Assembly: GCA_014058105.1 (NCBI GenBank)
Contig: JACGCM010001272.1
Span: 1-64,000, forward strand
DNA: 64,000 bases
DNA from: Kingdonia uniflora
Taxonomy: Eukaryota > Streptophyta > Magnoliopsida > Ranunculales > Circaeasteraceae
Direction of reading: 5' to 3'
The notes beneath the pieces were generated by a model, which saw only the letters and a list, made by a program, of their open reading frames with translations, made no database searches and was not told where the DNA came from. Each line of letters opens with the position of its first letter. Within the stretch, counting starts at the first letter, position 1. Made by a program: the position numbers and the translations under genes. Positions 1 through 11,147 of this stretch are shown in pieces.

Positions 1-1474
1 ACCGACGGATAACTTGCCTTCTCAACAAGCAAACCTCATCATCGCAATGTGAAAGCGTATTAAATTGTTTTAGCTGATATAAGTATTAGTAAATTGGGAC
101 TTAAAGCTCACTCTATGAAACTTTTAAACGGCAGGAAAAACACAAACATATTGACAAATAAGTAGGTTGGTGGGTTGCTCTTGGAGGATAGTTACGCATG
201 GTGTCATCGTTGTGTTGATCCAACTGACATGTGTCATTCAGTTGCCTTGGGCGATGACTTTTATAAAGTTGCAATCCATGATATTGTTGATGGCAATGCT
301 TTGTTGTTCAGATCCACAGCAATATTAGGCGACTCTTAGATGTGGGCATCGGAAGCTTTGTTGCATGGCCAAAAACATGATTACTTTTTAGAATATGAAC
401 TTTTTTAGTTAATTAGATCTTGTTAGTTTGTTTGTTTTTTTGTAAACATGGGATAGTGTTAGTTACTTTTGCATAGATGTAACTAGCTTTTGATGCTTAT
501 AATCATGTTTCTTAGTTTCTTTTCTATTGAAAGATATGAATGTCAAGTATTAACATATATAAATTACCTATTTTATGCAATTAGGAACCTTTTTTAACTC
601 CGCCTATGCAAAGTTGTTATAGTTTTGCATTGCCGGTTCCAAGCCCGGTAAAGGAGGAGGGAAAGAGGTGAGATTATATGCTTCAAACATATAAGTGCAT
701 GGTTACTTCACACGTAATCTTTGGTAATTATATGCTTCAAACATGCAAATGCAAGACAATTATGGGGCTTCTGGTTACTTCTTGGAGACAGGAGGAACTA
801 ACAAGAGAAAACATGTGTAGGCTTCTTTAACCTTTAGGTTTATCTAGGCTTGATATTTCCCAAAACTCCTTAGACCTGCTACTGAGTTTACTTTATTGTG
901 TGACTTATGGCAGGGAAACCTTGAAGCTAACTGAAGTGTCTGCAAGTGACAAGTTAGAGAATTTCCGTGCATCACAAGAAGTACTTGATCTATTACTTCT
1001 TTTATTGATACACTGGGTTTTGCTTCTAAGGCTCATCAAGCTGTGGGTTGTGTTTCATTTTATGGATTTGGTAGAGTAACTTTACTCATTTTGGTAGCAT
1101 TTGTATATATTTTCATGTTTGGTGTGCTTTTCTGGATTTGATCTTGTTGGTGCATTCTTCTGCATCATGCTTTAGCATATTATCTCATCTACATTAAGTT
1201 GTATTGCAGTGAACCCCAATTCAAATGTGATAATGGCACACAAAATTAGTGAGTTTATCTAAATCCTAAGAGATGAGGGCATTTATCTCACCACTTGTTT
1301 TATTGTTACAAGCTTATTGATTCACTTGAAGTTGTAGTTTGAGGTTACTGAAGGAGTTATCAGTCATACATACGTCTGAGTGGTGTTTCAGGATGCTACA
1401 TTGCGGGAAATATCCTCAAATCATAGTTCATTGCCATAACTAACTATATCTATATATTTTGAAAAGATCCTACA
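1..1474. other. Unassigned non-coding stretch
   Basis: No convincing gene is visible. The sequence is AT-rich with only short open frames and no recognisable domain. It lies immediately upstream of the HCF173-like fragment, and it may belong to the same CACTA-type element whose end is at 7761. That is an inference from context. Confidence 0.4.
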
Positions 1475-2475
1475 TTGATAGACATTAGAGTTGAGATATT
1501 GTGTACAGTGCAGTTGGGAGCTTTAACCAGGATGGGTAGTAGAAGGGTTCAAGACACCAATAACAACAAGAGTTTGTTCAAATTCTTCCCTTCTCTTCAA
1601 AGACTGTTTAGATGCCAGAATAAGATTGAGGATATCAACAATGATGTTGAGACCACCACCACTCATCAATCAGTTTCTATCACTCTTGACAATGTTAACC
1701 CCGTTGGCCTTGGTCGTAAATCCCGTCAGATATTTGACCAAGTCTGGCACAACTTCTCTTGCTTGGGTCAGATCTCCAGAACAACACTGATGACACTCTC
1801 GAGTTCACCGTTCCTGGCGCACAAAACACTACTGTCTTAGTAGTTGGTGCAACCAGTAGAATTGGATGAATTGTTGTCCGCAAACTCATGCTTAGAGGAT
1901 ACAATGTCAAGGTACCCTCCCTTTTTTTTACTTTCATCTTAGTAATTGATTCATGAATATGGTCATGCACCATTCAAATGATGCATCCATTTCGTGTCGT
2001 TCACATAAAAATATACTAGCCTCAATATTTTGACACGAGAATCATGAATGAATCAGGCCTAGAAGGTTGCAAGGTCAGTCAACATTGTAACTGGGGATGT
2101 AGGAGAACCCTTAACTCTCAAGTATGTAGTAGAAGGTTGCAACAAGATCATTTATTGCGCCACCGCTCGCTCCACTATCACTGGAGATCTCAATAGAGTT
2201 GATCACCAAGGAGTCTACAATATCTCCAAAGCATTTCAGGTCTTCTTCTTCACTCTGTATTTGTATCCAAAGCTGCCCTTAGATTATCTTTAGCTTCATT
2301 GAGCTCTGTTCTTCTGATTGCAGGATTACAATAATAAACTAGCACAGATACAAGCTGGTAAGAGCAGTAAAAGCAAGCTCCTGCTCTCAAAATTCAAGTC
2401 TGGGGAATCATTACAAGGATGGGAAGTTAGTGAGGAACATACTTTCAGGATGTAGTAGCCGCTAAGTATGATGGT
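1475..2475 (+). pseudogene. HCF173: HCF173-like gene fragment (atypical SDR, broken)
   Basis: Three spliced pieces resemble the nucleotide-binding part of HCF173, a chloroplast atypical short-chain dehydrogenase-like protein needed for psbA translation and photosystem II assembly. Piece 1 (to 1911) holds VGLGRKSRQIFDQVW and, after a frame change, TVLVVGATSRIG, the Rossmann glycine-rich loop, followed by an in-frame TGA and IVVRKLMLRGYNVK. Piece 2 (2057-2239) holds NIVTGDVGEPLTLK and IIYCATARSTITGDL. Piece 3 (2324-2475) holds DYNNKLAQ and AGKSSKSKLLL. The junctions keep GT and AG splice sites, so this is a DNA-level copy and not a processed one. It is dead: it has stops, frameshifts and a short tandem duplication of GTAGCCGCT near 2450-2500. 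The transit-peptide region and the C-terminal CIA30-like part are absent. Confidence 0.8.
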
Positions 2476-4693
2476 AGCCGCTAGGATGTAGTAGCCGCTT
2501 CTTGGATCAGGTGCTCTTTCATAATCATTTTCCCATTAAAAACTTTTACTTCTTGTTTCTTGTGTTGCATAATAACTGCAACTCATCCCTGTTTTGCTAT
2601 TTGGAAGCATTTGCTAATTTTTCTTCCTTATAATCCTGGTAGTTCTTATCAAAAAATATTCCATGCTTCTAATCTTCTCTTTCCTCTCCAAGTAACATTA
2701 ATGGTGATATGTTGCATCTTTTTTCCATTTGTGATATCTAGACATCAATAGGCTTATGGGGTAGCTATACTAGTTAGAGAATTTGCTCGCAAGGGAGTGC
2801 CTAGTTTAAGGATGCATAGCCAAATTGTTTTTTGCCATCCACACAATTATTTAGGATGCGTAGCGACTTCCTTTGTTCTGAGTTGCAACCTCCCACAACG
2901 TTGCATACTACTAGAGTGGTCTCGCCCAATCTGCAGATATTCACTAGGAAATGCTTTTGTAGGCATTTTGGACATAGTTTGCACTATTTTTATTCATTGA
3001 GCTCATTGATTACATTTAACATAATTTAGTATTTTAGATGTGCGTCTATGATTGTGGTGGAGCCACTTCATATGCTTCTATTTGGGCTTGAGCTTAATTG
3101 TACTTGGTAAGTCTTGCAGTAATTATTATAGTTTAAAAGAAATTTCCTTGCAGGAGACCAGTCAGAGCAGAATAGCAACCCAAGAAAAGAAACCGATACA
3201 TGTCGAATATATTCTGGAGTGCTGATGGTTAGTTCTCAATGCCATTATCCTTGAGAGTTTAGAATGTTTACTTTTCCCTTTTAGGCTAAATATTTTTACA
3301 ATACAAAATAATATAATGCATATGCAGTTGATGCAAAAGATACTCATACAAATTACATTTATATGCAGGAGTTACGACTGGGTCTTCCATTCACGTAAAT
3401 GTTCCTAATACTGATCAGAGAGGAAATGTGAGTCTGAAAATATTTGGGGTTTGCATAGTGCATTTAAATATAATGGATTTTGTTTCAGTTAAACTTGTCA
3501 AATTTCCTCCCACATTATAGTTGAGTTCTTATGTTCTCATTGTGGTGCAAAGTTAATAATTTGTCTTATTAATGTTTTCCAGGATTACAGCGAAATGACA
3601 TTAACATATAGAATGACAACATTTACGTCCATCTATTGGATGACCTTTCTAAAGTGTTAAGGGAGCTAATCATAATTTCTACAACCTTTGTTATCGAGAT
3701 GGCACAACTATTGGTTTTGTTTGATCTCTAGATTTTTAATTTGGCTTAAACTGTTTTAATTCAGTAAGGTTCTGGGATCAATTTCCATCACATAGCTTCA
3801 AAAAATAAAGAAAGAGAAAAACTAGCTAACAGATATAGACTATCTCGCAGTTCTAGCTTCAAATCTTATTGTTGGAACTATTTTTTTTCTTCCTGGTAGA
3901 AACATACATATCTTTATGTACTAATAGATACTCTCTTTTTTTTCTTTTCGTCCACGACTCCACTTACTTGGCTCTTTCCATATTGATGCTGTGATTTTTT
4001 TTAGGGGTACTTAATATAGGAACTGATGTTGTATTTCCGTAATTATTCTTTTTTTTTCATGCCCTATGATCCAGTTTCGGCTTAGACGGGTGGTCAGCAC
4101 TTTGTTGCTCTGTCTATATATTTCAAAATGCAAAACTAACTGATAGATATCATTTTGTTGATGTTTCCCTAACCTTGTAATCTTTTGCTATCAAATATGT
4201 TTACGTTATTGTCACCTTTTTGCTTTGTTTCATTTTTCTCCATTAACTTGCAGCTCTTTAGTATAGCAAATCTATTAATGCGACATTGATTTGATAAACT
4301 TTTTGCTGATATCTGCCTGACTTCTTGCAGCAGTATATCATGTCCTCAAATTTTATGGCATTTTTCTTATGATCAAGTGGTTCTTCTGGGCAGAAATCGC
4401 AAAAGGTGCCTCTTTAAAGTCTACAGTTGACAACATTCTGGCAAAAATCAGTGTGCAGTGCAGTTGAGTTTTCAATCTGATGAGTCCATCGTGGCTTCAG
4501 CCTTCACTTGACAGGTCTAGACTTATTGTCACTTTGACAGTTGAGTTTGGCGAATGGTCATCATGACATTGAAGAGCTTAAAGTCAATGTAATTTGGAAC
4601 TATAGCTTTTTAGTTGTTATCTTTTGTCTGACTTGGGTCTATATTGTTCACTTCTATATTCTAAGCATTTATGAGATGTAGTTGTCTCTGCAG
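2476..4693. other. Unassigned stretch between two gene fragments
   Basis: No recognisable protein is seen. Short segments near 3150-3230, 3365-3430 and 3585-3660 follow pyrimidine-AG or precede GT and could be degenerate exons, but none could be assigned to a family. The remainder is T-rich and intron-like. Confidence 0.35.
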
Positions 4694-6281
4694 GAATCTC
4701 ATAGCGTTACACCCACTAATAAGCACGGGCCAGAATCAGAAAACATGTTAAGGAGATTCCATATTTAAAGACAGCATGTATGTGACATAGAACTGTAATT
4801 TAATATGCAAGTTCTTTTATTGGGTTGTCTTAATTCTTTCTTGTTGTGGAGCTTTATTGGGTGTTACGTGTGCAGGAGAGTGTGGATGCTCTTATAAAAT
4901 GTGTGATGCAAGAAATTGCTTTCAGTCAAGGAAAACTAGTTGCAGTATTTACCATTTACAAATGTCTTCTCCACTGGAAATCGTTTGAAGCTGAAAGAAC
5001 TAGTGTCTTTGACAGTCTTATCCAGATGATCGGTTCTGCAATTGAGGTACATGTTTCTTATACTAATTACATGGAAGTCAAGAAATGTAAATGGCATCTA
5101 AGTCTGTAGGGGCTTGTGTAACATTTAGCTTTTCATCTTCCCAGAAAACTTGTTATTAGACATCTTGTAGAAAATCATCTCAATGCTGTCTATAACTGTT
5201 AAAATTTTGTCTACCAACTCATCTGAGTTCTATTTCCATTTTGTGTAGTTTCTTAAAGCAAGTATAGTATATATGTCAACTGAAAAACATAGTTGGTAAT
5301 AATTTAGGGGCTGTGAAATTACAATTCTAATGTGCTATACTAGAATCTCATGCACCAAGAACATCAAGGGGAAGTGGGTTGAGAACATCAGGGAGGTCCT
5401 TTGGTACCATTCTCCTAATAGCCATTGGCAGAGCATCATTGAGACCCTCAATAACCTCCTTGCTACATTGAAGCAAAACTTTGTACGTGATTCTTTACCT
5501 TATTGAAAAATTTATAGAAGCCATATAATTCTCAACATGGCTGTGGTGTTAATTTAATGATGGCTTCATTTCAGGTACCTCCAGTTCTCGTTCAAAAAAT
5601 CTGTACCCAATTTTTCTCTATATAAACGTCCAACTTTTTAATAGGTATTTATGTTTAATTGATGTGTTTTAGCCTTATGTAGCAATTCGTATTAGTGGTG
5701 TGTGAACTTGTGTTGTGCATGCTACATGTTTATTGGAAAGAATGAGTTCCATATGCCTGTAGGGAGTGGCAAACATCATTTTGGTTGTTTGGATTTATTG
5801 CTGTAGTAAAGATGTTGACCTCAACAAATGTTTTATATTGACGCAGTCTCCTCCTACGCCGAGAGTGTTGTACTTTTAGCAATGGTGAATATGTAAAAGC
5901 TGGATTAGCTGAACTAGAATTATGGTGTGTTCAAGCGAAAGAAGAGTTACAATAACTTCCTACTTCATCACCATATAACCTCTCTATGTAGTATAATACT
6001 GTCCATACTAGCCTCTTCCCAATCATATCTTCTTAACTGAAGGTTGATTACTTTTATCTGGGTTTCTTTTTTCCTAAGGTTTTTGGGGTCTGTATGTATT
6101 TGTAACCCTCGCCTCTATAATAACTAAAGGGAGTAATCGTGAACTTCTCCGATATATTTTTTTAGGTACTTTGCACTTGATCTTTATTTTTATACATTTA
6201 GTTATGAAAATTTCCATTTTTGCAGTATGCAGGTTCATCTTGGGATGAACTTAAGCACATTCGGCAAGCTATGGGTTTTTG
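4694..6281 (+). pseudogene. Class XI myosin tail (DIL region) fragment
   Basis: Six exon-like pieces follow the order of the globular tail of plant myosin XI, the actin motor that drives organelle streaming. 4694-4777 has ESHSVTPT and LRRFHI. 4875-5046 has [21 protein letters not shown] and [14 protein letters not shown]. About 5344-5482 has SPNSHWQSIIETLNNLL. 5575-5644 has VPPVLVQKICTQFFS. 5847-5944 has [20 protein letters not shown] and [12 protein letters not shown]. 6226-6281 has YAGSSWDELKHIRQAMGF. Most introns keep GT..AG ends. Stops (in HI*RQH and FFSI*T), indels and a lost donor near 5944 show it is non-functional. The motor and IQ domains, most of the coiled coil and the last tail exons are missing. 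It lies on the same strand as the HCF173 piece, and together they look like gene fragments carried by a transposon. Confidence 0.85.
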
Positions 6282-7343
6282 GTATGTCTCTCAGGACTTT
6301 ATTGAACCATACTGTGCTAAGGTTATTACGCATATATGTAGAACAAACTATGCACGTGTTTATCAAGATTTACCCGTTAAGTTGAATCGCAATTTAATCG
6401 ATGCTCACTATAATAAGCTAAAGCAAAACTATCATATGTATTACAAGTATAAACTTGCTAAGAACAATCCTAAATATTCAAAACTTTCATATGTGAAATC
6501 ATATGCACTAAAATTGCGGTAAAAGTAGGCTTTTGTTAAGAACAATCTCATTTTTCTGTATATTTTTGAAATAAATTATAATTATTATTATTTAATATGT
6601 TCAATAATACGACCCCTTTTTAGGATATAGAGACCAATATGAAAGAACAAGGATGATGGGGGTGGGGGATCACATTGTCCTTGCCTTGCATCTCATGGCG
6701 GTTATTATGCTTATATGACTTACAAAAGCAATAGGCTCTGAGAATGCCTATATAAGCATATTTAACTATTTTGTGAAAGTGTTTAGTTGCATCTTTAACT
6801 ATTTTGAGAATGCCTGGAGAGCTTGATTCAAAAAAGAATGTCATTGTATTTAAGGTGGCTATCCCAACCATTTTCTGAACAAACTTTAAGTGTTGGTAGG
6901 TAACTGTTTTGTTGTTTCCTTTTGCTCAATTGTGTTGAGGTTCTGAAATGCTTTTGTAATGTTGTAGCTGAAGCTCTGCCAGCTATAAGAGGCACGGATC
7001 AGTTGGGTAGCAACTTCAAAGTTTTCCCTATCCATTTCTAAACAAAGATAAGCGCTTGAGATAACTACCTCTGCATTCTTTTCCATCCATTTTCTGGATA
7101 GCTCGAATCTACTGGTGTAAGTCTGTTGCTTTCTTTTGCTTGAATACTCTCTCTCTCTAGCTATCTATGATTCATCTTTCAGTACTATTCATTATTTCTT
7201 GTGACGCTCTGTTGCATAACAAATTCTCTGGTAGGGGTGTGCTTTGAGTCTGTCCCATATTCATTTGGAAACATATCTTCTTTTTTTGTATATTTTTGAA
7301 ATAAAATATATTTCTTTGAATTTTTTTTTAATTATATGTTTTT
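6282..7343. other. Intron remnant and unassigned sequence before the CACTA end
   Basis: The myosin donor site at 6282 is followed by a 70-80 codon open stretch to 6522 that is rich in Lys, Tyr and Asn and matches no family I recognise. A segment at 6519-6570 (AAAAGTAGGCTTTTG, then TATATTTTTGAAATAAA) resembles the repeat block at 7270-7390, so part of this stretch belongs to the same transposon. Confidence 0.35.
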
Positions 7344-7761
7344 GCCATGGATTTTGTAGTGGCAAAAGTAGGCTTTTGCCACGGATTTTTCCGTGGCAAA
7401 AAAATTATAATTATTATTATTATTTATTTTTGCCACGGATTTTGTAGTGGGGAAAGCAGGCTTTTGCCACAGATTATGTAGTGGTGAAAATATTCTTTTG
7501 CCATGGATTCTGTAGTGGTGAAATTAGGCTTTTGCCACGGAATTATAGTGGGGAAAGTAAGCTTTTACCACAGAATTTATAGTGGGGAAAGTAGGCTTTT
7601 GCCACAGATTTTTTAGTGGCAAAAAATTTTTTTGCCACGGTAAAAATAGTGCCAAAGCTTTAGCCACCCCATCAACGCCCACGCCCTAGCCACGGTAAAA
7701 ATAGTGGCAAAAACCCTTTTACCGCAGATATTCGGTGGCAAATACATTTTATTCTTCTAGT
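7344..7761 (+). mobile_element. CACTA-type (En/Spm) transposon 3' end with subterminal repeats
   Basis: About eight units of 33-35 bp run in tandem or alternating orientation around TTTTGCCACGGATTTTGTAG and its partner GTGGCAAAAGTAGGC. The block ends in ATTCTTCTAGTG at 7761, which is the shape of a CACTA 3' terminus (reverse complement CACTAGAAGAAT). Directly beyond 7761 the sequence switches into a Ty3/gypsy reverse transcriptase reading frame on the minus strand, which marks the insertion boundary. The other terminus is not visible with confidence; CACTAAAATTGCGGTAAAAG near 6507 is a weak candidate. No transposase was recognised. The same element may carry the HCF173 and myosin pieces. Confidence 0.6.
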
Positions 7762-8530
7762 GTTTTTGGTTCGAGGAGATGGCATTGCCATGATTGCTTT
7801 GATTTGTGCCGGATCAATCTATTCCCCTTTTACTAACCAAATGACCCAAAATTTACCCGATGCAACACCAAATTGGTAATTTTGGGTTGAGTTATATTTG
7901 GTAAGTACGAAGGATGTCGAAGATGGTCTGGAGATTACTGCAATGATCTTCTCACAACAGGCTTTGCAGATCATATCCTCGATGTATACATTCATGATTT
8001 TCCTAAATGATCTTTAAACATTTGAGTGACAAGTTGCTGATAAGTGGCTCCTATATTTTTAATCCAAAAGGCATAACTGTGTAACAGTAGAAACCTCTTT
8101 CTATTACAAATATAGTCTTCTCTTGGTCATCTTTGACAGAGGAACCTGATTGTAACCAGAGGTTGCATCCATCATTGAGAGAAATTCGTACCCTGCTACA
8201 GAGTCGAGGAGCTGAAGAATTAGAGGGGGTGGAAAATTATCCTTCGGTGTGAACTTGTTTGGCATTATAAGTCTATATAGACTATGATCTTCCCATTCTT
8301 CTTTGGTGCGACCGCTATATTAGAAACCCATTTGGGATATTTTTCTTCTCAAATGAATCCGACGTGAATGATTTTATATATTTCTTTATTAACTGCCTCT
8401 CAAAGGCGAGGGCTAGATTGTGATGTTTCCGCACGACTGCTTTACTGTCTAAAAGGAGGTTGAGCTTGTGGCATGCTCTCGAGGGATAAATGCCAGTATT
8501 TCTTGAAAATTCCATGCAAAGATGTTGATG
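7762..8530 (-). pseudogene. Gypsy A reverse transcriptase remnant
   Basis: Reading the minus strand from 8530 downwards gives ACHKLNLLLDSKAV, then WVSNIAVAPKKNGKI, FLSMMDATSGYNQ, and near the end DPAQIKAIMAMPSPRTKN. These are in the order of the finger, palm and connection parts of a Ty3/gypsy RT, an enzyme that copies element RNA into DNA in virus-like particles. The YVDD active-site block is not clearly preserved, and stops and frame changes occur throughout. The frame is cut at the CACTA terminus. Confidence 0.75.
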
Positions 8531-8939
8531 TTTTTCTTTAGAAGTTGTATCATGGTTTCTTTTTCATCAGATGTTAGTTTTGAGCCAATAAAGGTATTTC
8601 GTTCGGGCTATCAAATTTAATGGAGTCAACCGCCTTTGTATCATATTGCTTGAATGTTGGAGGTGGTTCCTGCTGTAATTGCTATGCTTTCAGAAGTTTC
8701 ATTGTATGAGAGTTGGTAGTGGTATTTTTACATATTCGTGCCACAGCTTGACTTCCTTTGATCTCATAGACTACGTGGTCAGTGGGTTATCACGAGGATA
8801 CTTGACATGGCTGGTATCATAGTCTTCAAAGGAAATGTGATATGGACGTTTAGCTTTGCTGAAGCTGGGGAGAAGTTTGCTGATTTGTCTGATGATGTCA
8901 TCTTGCAGCAAGATGTAATTCTATAGTCTTTTTTCTCTT

Positions 8940-9420
8940 ATTTCCTTTCTCAATTTCGATCATGTAAAGATGGTGAGCTTGGCCTTGGCCTTGTCCTTGC
9001 TCTTGTTCATCTTCTTTTCTTTTAGTCTCTTCTTCAAGGAATTTTTGAACGTCGATGACATACTCGTAAGGAGTTGTAACTGGCTGAATGTAGTGATAAA
9101 GCCTTCGAGTAGAGTATGAAGCCATCTAAGAGGTTCTTCTTTAAGGCTCATATTGAATAATCTGCAAAGCATGTGATCAATTTGGAGTATAATCCAACTG
9201 CTGTTTTGAAGTATCAAACATGGGTGAGAGGGCCAGTGAGGCCTGCATATTGATAAAATTCCGGCATGTAGAAATTCTCTGGATGGGCATGACTTTGAGA
9301 GATTGAAAAATAAGGTTCGTCTCAATCCTATCGAGAATAGATCTTCAGCCTGGATTGTCAAAGTATATGGCTTGGATTTTATTATTTAAGTCATCCAAGG
9401 TAATAAACTGTTGTAGAGTA
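8940..9420 (-). pseudogene. Gypsy A gag remnant
   Basis: Minus-strand frames contain AAVPNTLQQFITLDDLNNK followed by FNMSLKEEPLRWLHTLLEG, the helical capsid-like segment also seen in element C (FAISLQKEPLRWFHSLPED near 59330-59390). A charged Glu/Lys/Gln run follows (about 8960-9030). Gag would form the particle shell. Frameshifts split it between two frames. Confidence 0.65.
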
Positions 9421-10004
9421 TTTGGTACAGCTGCAACTTGAGGATCAAAGTCACCCTGTCCTTCAGGTCCTAACATGTCTTTCACTGGTCGTCTTTCCGG
9501 TGGTGAGGGAGTTTGGTGGCGTATACGTCAACTTCTTTGAGTTTTGAGGATGTAAGTTCAAAATGTTAAGAAATTCTATCTGGATTCCTTGATCTGGATC
9601 GAGAAGTTTGAACTCTTTCCTCCTTTGGTAGGTTCTCTCTCTGGGTTACCCAGGAACGATGATCACTATGGGCTTAGGGATGTGATGTTTGACGGCCAGT
9701 GAGTCGGTCTTGATGACTTCATAAATTTTCTATTTCTTTCTGATGTGTCTGACTCTGTTGATCCAAGGTGTTTCTCTTCTCATCTCTTTTAACTTGAAGA
9801 GGTTAGGTGTGGATTCGCTAATCTTCAAGCCTCTGGACTTGGTCAGACTCTATTTACTTCTGAAGCTCAATCAGGGCATTCTGCAGATCATTGTTTCTGG
9901 TATGGAGTTGATCTCATGGTTCTTTTGTATACTGGAGGCACTTCGGAAATTCATGTTTGTCATCGGATTGTCTAGGATTATAGTTGGCAAAGAAAAAGTG
10001 TGGT

Positions 10005-10027
10005 ATTCCCACAGACGGCGCCAATTT
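10005..10027 (-). other. Primer-binding-site region of gypsy A
   Basis: The minus strand reads ATTGGCGCCGTCTGTGGGAA directly after the LTR. Equivalent sites follow the LTRs at 40031 and 58438. This is the tRNA-primed start of minus-strand synthesis; I did not assign the tRNA. Confidence 0.65.
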
Positions 10028-10500
10028 TAATGGCGTATTTTTCGGGAGGATAACTTTGCCAATACTTTTATAAAGATTAAGTAGTAATAAACTTAAACAC
10101 ACAGGATTTTACGTGGAAACTTAGTAAAGTCTGAAAAAAAACTACGACCTCGAGGAGGATTTTGGTACAAATTCTAATAGTTTGCTAATTATTACAATTG
10201 CTTATTGGTAAAAATGTATGAATGTATAAGTAGTAGAGTTGCAAATCGGTTTAACATACTCTCTGCCTGTATTTATAGTAGATACAGGCTGCTACAAAAA
10301 TAAAAACAGTTTCCTATTTTGGCGGGTAGTGGGCAAACTTCTCAGATTTCCTTGCAACGGCTCTATTTGACTAAGCATAACGACTATTTTAGTAGGTTGA
10401 GAACTGTGGTCGTAGATGTGACATCATCTTGAATTATGGACTGTCTTCGACTAAGATCCGCTAGCTTCTCTTTATTGAATCTTAGAAATATGTAACTACA
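10028..10500 (-). repeat. 5' LTR of gypsy A
   Basis: On the minus strand the LTR begins TGTAGTTACATA and ends at the PBS with TACGCCATTA (the final CA has decayed). It contains the motif shared by other gypsy LTRs here (GTCGTAGTTTTTTT followed by TTTCCACGTAAAA, 10103-10170 on the reverse complement) and a TATA-like CTATAAATAC. It sits exactly against the partial LTR copy starting at 10501, so element A was inserted into that copy. Confidence 0.65.
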
Positions 10501-11110
10501 CCCTCCTATACTCTATAAATAGAAGGGGAATTCCACCCATTTAGGGGAGGTTTGGGAGTATAATATCAAAGGTACATGTCAATAAAGTTATTCTTCTCTC
10601 TTCTATGTTATGTTATTATCATTTTGGTTATTTTATAATCAAGGATAATGGCGATGATCAAGGGATGAGTAGCTAGATCTCTTAGCAAAGACTAGAGAAA
10701 GTTTCATCCTAATGGAGCCTATTTGTAGAAGTAATGTTTAGTTTGAGTACTATTTCTCTCTCTCCAGGCTCAAGTTCGAATGCTTTGTTCCTTCATCTTA
10801 TGATTGACCATAGCTAGGATATGGAGGAATGAAGAATCCAAATAACCAACTTGTTTGACCATAACAAGATAGGTTAAGAATATGGAGAAGATAAAGTAAG
10901 CCACCTTTCTTAACATGACCATTATTATGCAAGGTGGTTTATAAAAAATTCCCAATGCTAATTTCTTATTTATTGTGAGTATCGTGTATACTCGACAAAG
11001 GATACATGATACGGGAATTATTACGTACTTTAATTAAAGATACTTTCTCATAGACTATAATTGGGTGGAGTAGAATCGATGTCATGGGTCCCACTCCAAC
11101 CAAAATTGTA
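10501..11110 (+). repeat. Partial LTR, family E, plus orientation
   Basis: From CCTCCTATACTCTATAAATAG (TATA region) onwards this stretch is a diverged reverse-complement match to 11345-11930. It shares the segments around ATGATCAAGG, GAGTAGCTAG and AGACTAGAGAAAG and the AATTGGGTGGAGTAGAAT end. The 5' part of the LTR is missing on the gypsy A side. Confidence 0.6.
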
Positions 11111-11147
11111 ACTTATTTTATTATTCTTTATTCGAAAACCAAAAAAT

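Larger units (their letters stand above)
7762..10500 (-). mobile_element. Ty3/gypsy element A, 5' part (LTR, gag, RT), degenerate
   Basis: The element is on the minus strand. The order from high to low coordinate is 5' LTR (10028-10500), primer-binding site, gag remnants and reverse transcriptase, and the RT breaks off at 7762 where the CACTA end abuts. The LTR/PBS junction matches those of elements C and D in this window, so it belongs to the same broad Tat-like group. RNase H, integrase and 3' LTR are not found anywhere below 7762. Many stops and frameshifts make it an old copy. Confidence 0.8.

Noticed and set aside
3365..3400. Aux/IAA-like motif ELRLGLP
   Set aside because: Only seven residues match, followed by a stop, with no supporting domain II or III nearby. 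Treated as chance.
6507..6530. CACTA left terminus at CACTAAAATTGCGG
   Set aside because: Only the first five bases and a later GCGGTAAAAG resemble the right end, and the flanking 3-bp duplication does not match. Kept only as a weak candidate.
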